Source: an uncultured Oscillospiraceae bacterium (GTDB taxonomy: Bacteria; Bacillota; Clostridia; Oscillospirales; Oscillospiraceae). From it: a stretch of 64,000 nt of DNA. The translations under genes were made by a program, and so were the position numbers. The DNA is taken from assembly GCA_947628185.1 (NCBI GenBank), contig CANQYW010000003.1:1-64000 (forward strand). The letters run 5' to 3'. Shown here piece after piece: positions 59,048-64,000 of this stretch. The notes under the pieces are model-generated. The model did no database searches. It worked only from the letters and a program-made list of their open reading frames with translations, and was not told where the DNA came from. Numbering within the stretch: position 1 is the stretch's first letter; every line of letters begins with the position of its first letter.

Positions 59048-60052
59048 TTATCGCTGGATAAAGCCCACCTTTTTGTAGACCTTGCGGAGGGTCCTCTCCG
59101 CCACGGCGGAGGCTCTCTCCGCCCCGGCCCGGTAGACGCCCTCGAGGTAGGACTTGTCCTTCAAAAGCCGCTGGGTCTCCTCCCGTATGGGGCGGAGCGT
59201 CTCTATGACCGCCTCGCCGACCTTCGGCTTGAATACACCATAGCCTTGACCCTGAAATTCCGCCTCTATCTCCTCATAGGTCTTCCCCGTGGCGGCGGCG
59301 TAAATTTGCATGAGGTTCGAGACGCCGGGTTTCGCCTCCGGGTCAAAGCGGACGCAGTTCTCCGTGTCGCTGTCCGTGACGGCCCGCTTGAATTTCCGGG
59401 CGATGTCCTCGGGGGTATCGAGGAGGAAGACGCACCCCTCCGGCTGGGACTTGGACATCTTGCCCTCCGGGGAGTTCAGGCTCTTTATCCGGGCGCCAAC
59501 CTTGGCGATATATGGCTCCGGGACCTTCAGCACGTCGCCGTATATGCCGTTGAACCGCTCCGCCACGTTCCGGCAGAGCTCCACGTGCTGTTTCTGGTCG
59601 TCGCCCACCGGCACGAAGTCCGGCTGGTAGAGGAGTATGTCCGCCGCCATAAGCACGGGGTAGGTGAAGAGGCCCGCGTTCACGTTCTCGGAGTGCCTGG
59701 CGGACTTATCCTTAAACTGCGTCATCCGGGAGAGCTCCCCGAACATGGAGTAACAGCTGAGCACCCAGGCGAGCTCCGCGTGCTGGTGGACGTGGGACTG
59801 GATGAAGAGGGTACACTTCTCCGGGTCGAGCCCGCAGGCGATGTAGGTGGCAAGGAGCGTTATCGTTTGTTTCCGCAGCGCCGCCGGGTCCTGACGCACC
59901 GTTATGGTGTGCATGTCGGCTAAGAAGAAGTAGCAGTCAAACTCCTCTATCATCCGCGGCCAGTGGCGCAGGGGCCCTAAGTAGTTCCCGAGATGCAGCG
60001 CCCCGCTGGGCTGTATGCCGGAGAGCATGACTTTTTTCTGTTCGTTCTCCAT
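59048..60052 (-). CDS. trpS: Tryptophanyl-tRNA synthetase
   Basis: SGIQPSGALHLGNYLGPLRHW (HIGH-like), KMSKSQPEGC (KMSKS). Confidence 0.97.
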   Translation of the reverse strand: MENEQKKVMLSGIQPSGALHLGNYLGPLRHWPRMIEEFDCYFFLADMHTITVRQDPAALRKQTITLLATYIACGLDPEKCTLFIQSHVHQHAELAWVLSCYSMFGELSRMTQFKDKSARHSENVNAGLFTYPVLMAADILLYQPDFVPVGDDQKQHVELCRNVAERFNGIYGDVLKVPEPYIAKVGARIKSLNSPEGKMSKSQPEGCVFLLDTPEDIARKFKRAVTDSDTENCVRFDPEAKPGVSNLMQIYAAATGKTYEEIEAEFQGQGYGVFKPKVGEAVIETLRPIREETQRLLKDKSYLEGVYRAGAERASAVAERTLRKVYKKVGFIQR

Positions 60053-60086
60053 AAATGTCCCTCCCGATGAGATTTATTACTCTATA

Positions 60087-61307
60087 TCACTCTTTCGCGA
60101 GCCCGTACTCCGCGGCGAGTTTCTTAAAGCCCGGCGCGGCCCTCAGTATAACGTCATGGCTCACGCAGTAGGCCACCCGCACGTACCCCGTGCAGTTGAA
60201 GGCCCTGCCGGGCACCACCAGGATATTGTATTTCTTCGCCCTGTCGGAGAACTCCTGGTCGTCGGGGGTGGGGGTCCTCATCCACATGTAGTAGGCCCCG
60301 CCGGGGTAGACGCAGTCAAAGCCGCAGCCGGTGAGCACATCATAGAGGGCCCGCCTATTCTTATCATATGCCGCCACGTCCGCGGGCTCTCGGAGGCACC
60401 TGGCGATGAGCCGCTGCTGGAGCGCCGGGGCGTTGACGTACCCCAAGATCCTATTTGCTATGACGGCGGCATTATAAATTGTGCGCGCCTCCTCCGCCTC
60501 GTCCGGCACCAGAAGATAGCCTATCCTCTCGCCGGGCATGGAGAGGGACTTGGACCAGGAGTAGGCCACAAGGGTGTTTCTATAGTATTTCGTGAGGAAG
60601 GGGACCTGGGCCCCGTCGTAGACGAGCTCCCGGTAGGGCTCGTCTGAGACGAGGTATATGGCGGTACCCAGCTCCCTTGAGCGCCGCTCCATCACCTCCG
60701 CGAGTGCCCGGATGGTCTCCGCCGTGTAGACGACGCCCGTGGGGTTATTGGGGTTATCTATGACCACCGCCTTCGTCCTCTCGGTTATGGCCCTCTCCAG
60801 GTCCCCGGCGCTGGGCTGGAAACCGTTCTCGGGCCGGGCGGGGACGTCCACTAAGACGCCGTCAAAATTTGAGATGTAGTTCCCGTACTCTAAGAAGTAG
60901 GGTGAGAACACTATCACCTCGTCCCCGGGGTTTAAGAGCGTCTTCAGGGCCACGTTCATGGCCCCCGCGGCCCCCACGGTCATGATGAGGTTATTCTCAC
61001 TAAAGTTCGTCCCAAAGCGGGCGTTCAGGTCCTGTGCTATGGCCTCCCGGACGAATCCGTAGCCGGCATTTGACATGTACCCGTGGAGCTCCAGGGGGTC
61101 AGTCTCCTCCGTTATGGCGATTATGGAATCCTTGACGCTCTCCGGCGTCGGGACATTGGGGTTGCCCAGGGAGAAATCGTAGACGTTCTCACGACCGACC
61201 TTCTCCGCCATCCTCGCCCCCTCCTCAAATAGGGCCCTTATGGCGCTCCCGCCTCGGGTCATGGCTGTCATCTTCCTTGAGATCATCGGTTCCGCCTCCT
61301 TATCCAC
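60087..61307 (-). CDS. Pyridoxal phosphate-dependent aminotransferase (class I/II)
   Basis: VIDNPNNPTGVVY, SDEPYRELVYDG, SWSKSLSMPGERIGYLLVP. Confidence 0.93.
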   Translation of the reverse strand: MDKEAEPMISRKMTAMTRGGSAIRALFEEGARMAEKVGRENVYDFSLGNPNVPTPESVKDSIIAITEETDPLELHGYMSNAGYGFVREAIAQDLNARFGTNFSENNLIMTVGAAGAMNVALKTLLNPGDEVIVFSPYFLEYGNYISNFDGVLVDVPARPENGFQPSAGDLERAITERTKAVVIDNPNNPTGVVYTAETIRALAEVMERRSRELGTAIYLVSDEPYRELVYDGAQVPFLTKYYRNTLVAYSWSKSLSMPGERIGYLLVPDEAEEARTIYNAAVIANRILGYVNAPALQQRLIARCLREPADVAAYDKNRRALYDVLTGCGFDCVYPGGAYYMWMRTPTPDDQEFSDRAKKYNILVVPGRAFNCTGYVRVAYCVSHDVILRAAPGFKKLAAEYGLAKE

Positions 61308-61471
61308 ACAGTTGGCTCGATTTTAGCACACAAAGCCGTCTTTTTCAATATACAAAGGGACGGAATATCCACCTCAAACGGTAAAAAAGCTGTGAGAGCG
61401 CCCTCTCCGCGCCCTCACAGCCCGCCTCTTTGCGTGTTTATGCAGGAATTTTAATATTTATGCGCCGGGTC

Positions 61472-62200
61472 TCACTCCGCGCCCATGACGCGCTTCATCA
61501 TCTCGTGGTAGGCGTCCTCCACGTTGCCCAGGTCCCGGCGGAAACGGTCCTTGTCAAGTTTCTCATTGGTCTCCATGTCCCAGAAACGGCAGGTGTCCGG
61601 GCTTATCTCGTCGGCCAGGACTATCTTACCGTCGCTCGTCTTGCCGAACTCCAGCTTGAAGTCCACGAGCCGCACGCCGCAGGCGCGCATCTCGGCCTTC
61701 AGAAGGTCGTTCACGGCGAAGGCGTAGCGGGTGATGAGGTCCAGCTCATCCCAGGTGGCCAGTTTCAGCGCCACGGCGTGGTAGTCGTTTATCATGGGGT
61801 CGTGGAGGTCGTCGTTCTTGTAGGAGAACTCTATGGTGGGCTCGCTGAACTCTATACCCTCCTCCACGCCGAAACGTTTGGCGAAGGACCCGGCGGAGAC
61901 GTTGCGGATTATGACCTCCAGGGGGACTATGGAGACCTTGCGGACCAGGGTCTCCCGGTCGTTCAGCTCCTCCACGAAGTGTGTGGGGACGCCGGAGGCC
62001 TCCAACTTCTTCATGAGGAAGTTGGTCATCCTGTTGTTGATGGCCCCCTTGCCCACGATGGTGCCCTTTTTAAGGCCGTCAAAGGCGGTGGCGTCGTCCT
62101 TGTAGGAGACTATGACGAGATCCGGGTCGTCGGTGGCGTAGACCCGCTTGGCCTTGCCCTCATAGAGCTGTTCGCGTTTTTCCATGCAGTTGATCCTCAC
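61472..62200 (-). CDS. purC: Phosphoribosylaminoimidazole-succinocarboxamide synthase
   Basis: [53 protein letters not shown]. Confidence 0.97.
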   Translation of the reverse strand: MRINCMEKREQLYEGKAKRVYATDDPDLVIVSYKDDATAFDGLKKGTIVGKGAINNRMTNFLMKKLEASGVPTHFVEELNDRETLVRKVSIVPLEVIIRNVSAGSFAKRFGVEEGIEFSEPTIEFSYKNDDLHDPMINDYHAVALKLATWDELDLITRYAFAVNDLLKAEMRACGVRLVDFKLEFGKTSDGKIVLADEISPDTCRFWDMETNEKLDKDRFRRDLGNVEDAYHEMMKRVMGAE

Positions 62201-63468
62201 ATTTCAAAATATTCGTCCCTGCCGGCTCCGACGGAGACGTACTTAATATTTGTGCCGGTGGCCTGGGCGATGAACTTAACATAGTCCTGGGCAGCCTTGG
62301 GGAGTTCCCCAAAGGAGCGGCAGCCGGATATGTCGCTGTGCCAGCCGGGCAGATACTCATAGACGGGTCTCGCGGCCTCCAGGTCCTCCCCGGTGGGGAA
62401 GTAGTCTATCTCCTCCCCACGGAGCTCGTAGCGGACGCAGACGGGGATCTTGTCAAGGTAGGAGAGGACGTCGAGCTTCGTGAGGGCTATGTCCGTGGCC
62501 CCCTGGACGAGGCAGCCGTAGCGGGAGGCCACCACGTCAAAGCCGCCCACCCTCCGGGGACGCCCCGTGGCGGCGCCGTACTCGCCGCCGGCCTCCCGAA
62601 GTCTCTCCGCCTCGGGGCCGAAGAACTCGCAGGTGAAGGGCCCGGCCCCCACGCAGCTTGAGTAGGCCTTCATGATGCCCACGATGTTGTCAAGTTTCTT
62701 TGCCGGTATCCCGGAGCCGATGGGGGCATAGGCGGCTATAGTCGATGAGGAGGAGGTGTAGGGGTAGATGCCAAAGTCGATGTCCCGCAGGGCGCCGAGC
62801 TGCGCCTCGAACATCACGGACTTGCCGCCCTCCACCGCCTCGGAGAGGAACTTCGTGGTGTCCCTCACGTAGTCCCGGAGGGGGAAACCGTATTTCTCGA
62901 GCCAGGCGTACATGGCCTCCGGGTCCACGGCCTCGTCGCCGTAGCCGTTTTTGACCGTGAGGTTCTTCCACTCAACTATGTCCCGAAGGCGCTCTTTTAA
63001 GCTCTCGGGGTGGAATAGGTCCCCCATGCGGAGGGTCTTTTTCATGTACTTATCGGCGTACACCGGCGCTATGCCCCGGCGGGTGGAGCCGTATGCCTTG
63101 CCCCCCAGGCGCTGCTCCTCCAAGACGTCCATGAGCTTGTGGTAGGGCATGCAGATGGTGGCCCTGTCGCTTATTACGAGGTGCCTCGGCGTTATCTCTA
63201 TGCCCTTCTCCCGGAGGGAGGCTATCTCCCCGGTGAGGTGCTGGAGGTCGATGACCATACCGGGGCCCATGACGTTCACGGTCTCGTCCCTCAGTATGCC
63301 GGAGGGCAGGAGATTTAAGATGAACTTGCCCCGGTCGTTCACCACCGTGTGGCCGGCGTTGTTGCCGCCCTGGTAGCGGACCACGATGTCGTATCGGGAG
63401 CTCAGGAGGTCCACCATGCGGCCCTTACCCTCGTCGCCCCAGTTTATACCTACTACTGCTGTCAACAT
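62197..63468 (-). CDS. purA: Adenylosuccinate synthase
   Basis: [43 protein letters not shown]. Confidence 0.97.
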   Translation of the reverse strand: MLTAVVGINWGDEGKGRMVDLLSSRYDIVVRYQGGNNAGHTVVNDRGKFILNLLPSGILRDETVNVMGPGMVIDLQHLTGEIASLREKGIEITPRHLVISDRATICMPYHKLMDVLEEQRLGGKAYGSTRRGIAPVYADKYMKKTLRMGDLFHPESLKERLRDIVEWKNLTVKNGYGDEAVDPEAMYAWLEKYGFPLRDYVRDTTKFLSEAVEGGKSVMFEAQLGALRDIDFGIYPYTSSSSTIAAYAPIGSGIPAKKLDNIVGIMKAYSSCVGAGPFTCEFFGPEAERLREAGGEYGAATGRPRRVGGFDVVASRYGCLVQGATDIALTKLDVLSYLDKIPVCVRYELRGEEIDYFPTGEDLEAARPVYEYLPGWHSDISGCRSFGELPKAAQDYVKFIAQATGTNIKYVSVGAGRDEYFEM

Positions 63469-63480
63469 TTTCGTGCCTCC

Positions 63481-64000
63481 TCAGACGTTCACTTTTGCCT
63501 CGAGCCCCAGGAGATCCCGGTTCTCCTCTATGACGGGCCCCGCCACGTCCCTCAGGAACTCCTCTGTCTGCTCCGGGGCCCGGCCCACGAACTTCCGGAT
63601 GTCCAGCGTCTCCCGCAGTGACTCCTCCGTGAGGCCGAAGGCCGGCTCCGCCATCAGTAGCTCCAGGAGGTCGTTCTCCCGGCCCTCAAGCTTGACATGC
63701 GCGGCGGCCACCTGGGAGTTGCGCCTTATGGCCTCGTGGAGCTCCTGCCTGTCGCCGCCGCGGCTGACGGCGTCCATGAGGATGTTCTCGCTGGCCATGA
63801 AGGGCAGTTCCTCGCTCAAGTGTTTCTCCATGACCTTGGGGTAGATCCTGCCGCCCTTTATGACGTTAATTATGAGCGTCAGGATGGCGTCAGTGGCCAA
63901 AAATGACTCGGGTATGGATATGCGCCTGTTGGCGGAGTCGTCAAGGGTCCTCTCCAGCCACTGGGAGGCGGCGGTGTCAGCCGCGTTCTTGGAGGTATTT
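63481..64000 (-). CDS. purB: Adenylosuccinate lyase, C-terminal part (N-terminus beyond window)
   Basis: Frame open to window edge; ...ASQWLERTLDDSANRRISIPESFLATDAILTLI...; MEKHLSEELPFMASENILMDAVSRGGDRQELHEAIRRNS; next to purA/purC. Confidence 0.93.
   Translation of the reverse strand, partial: NTSKNAADTAASQWLERTLDDSANRRISIPESFLATDAILTLIINVIKGGRIYPKVMEKHLSEELPFMASENILMDAVSRGGDRQELHEAIRRNSQVAAAHVKLEGRENDLLELLMAEPAFGLTEESLRETLDIRKFVGRAPEQTEEFLRDVAGPVIEENRDLLGLEAKVNV

Noticed and set aside
60053-60086. T-box leader upstream of trpS
   Set aside because: Only about 35 bp separates trpS from the upstream aminotransferase stop, too short for a T-box.

Overview
64 kb of a GC-rich chromosome from a spore-forming Clostridia/Oscillospiraceae-type Firmicute; this lineage is inferred from spoIIGA-sigE, a SleB-type hydrolase, DUF4317 and DUF4830. 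Most of the window is housekeeping: a complete opp peptide transporter operon, srtB, a LolD/FtsX-type ABC exporter, trmB, tRNA-Pro, pcrA, rubredoxin, a CarD-type regulator, mnmA, lysS, greA, ftsEX with an M23 peptidase, amylosucrase, a GH3 enzyme, SPFH/NfeD, sigE/spoIIGA, trpS and purC/purA/purB. An accessory block of about 8.5 kb follows the tRNA-Pro gene: McrBC, a small ORF, a methyltransferase, two GNATs, an AAA/DUF4143 protein and an Xre regulator. The most unusual signals are: (i) 38.5-39.85 kb, with a DUF2442/HTH gene under an operator-embedded promoter, an apparent orphan transcription unit (consensus promoter, 12-bp inverted repeat, two hairpins, twelve in-phase AAGGACT-like heptamers), and a solitary MNT nucleotidyltransferase bounded by a 14-bp direct repeat of the lysS 3' end; (ii) an Xre/GNAT divergent control region with a perfect 11-bp inverted repeat over a consensus promoter; (iii) a structurally elaborated Opp transporter (insert in OppD, TM tail on OppF, large OppB ectodomain); and (iv) a FtsX-type permease with eight consecutive Tyr-led heptads. 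No CRISPR array, rRNA operon, transposase or integrase was recognised. Family names come from reading motifs by eye; no database search was run.
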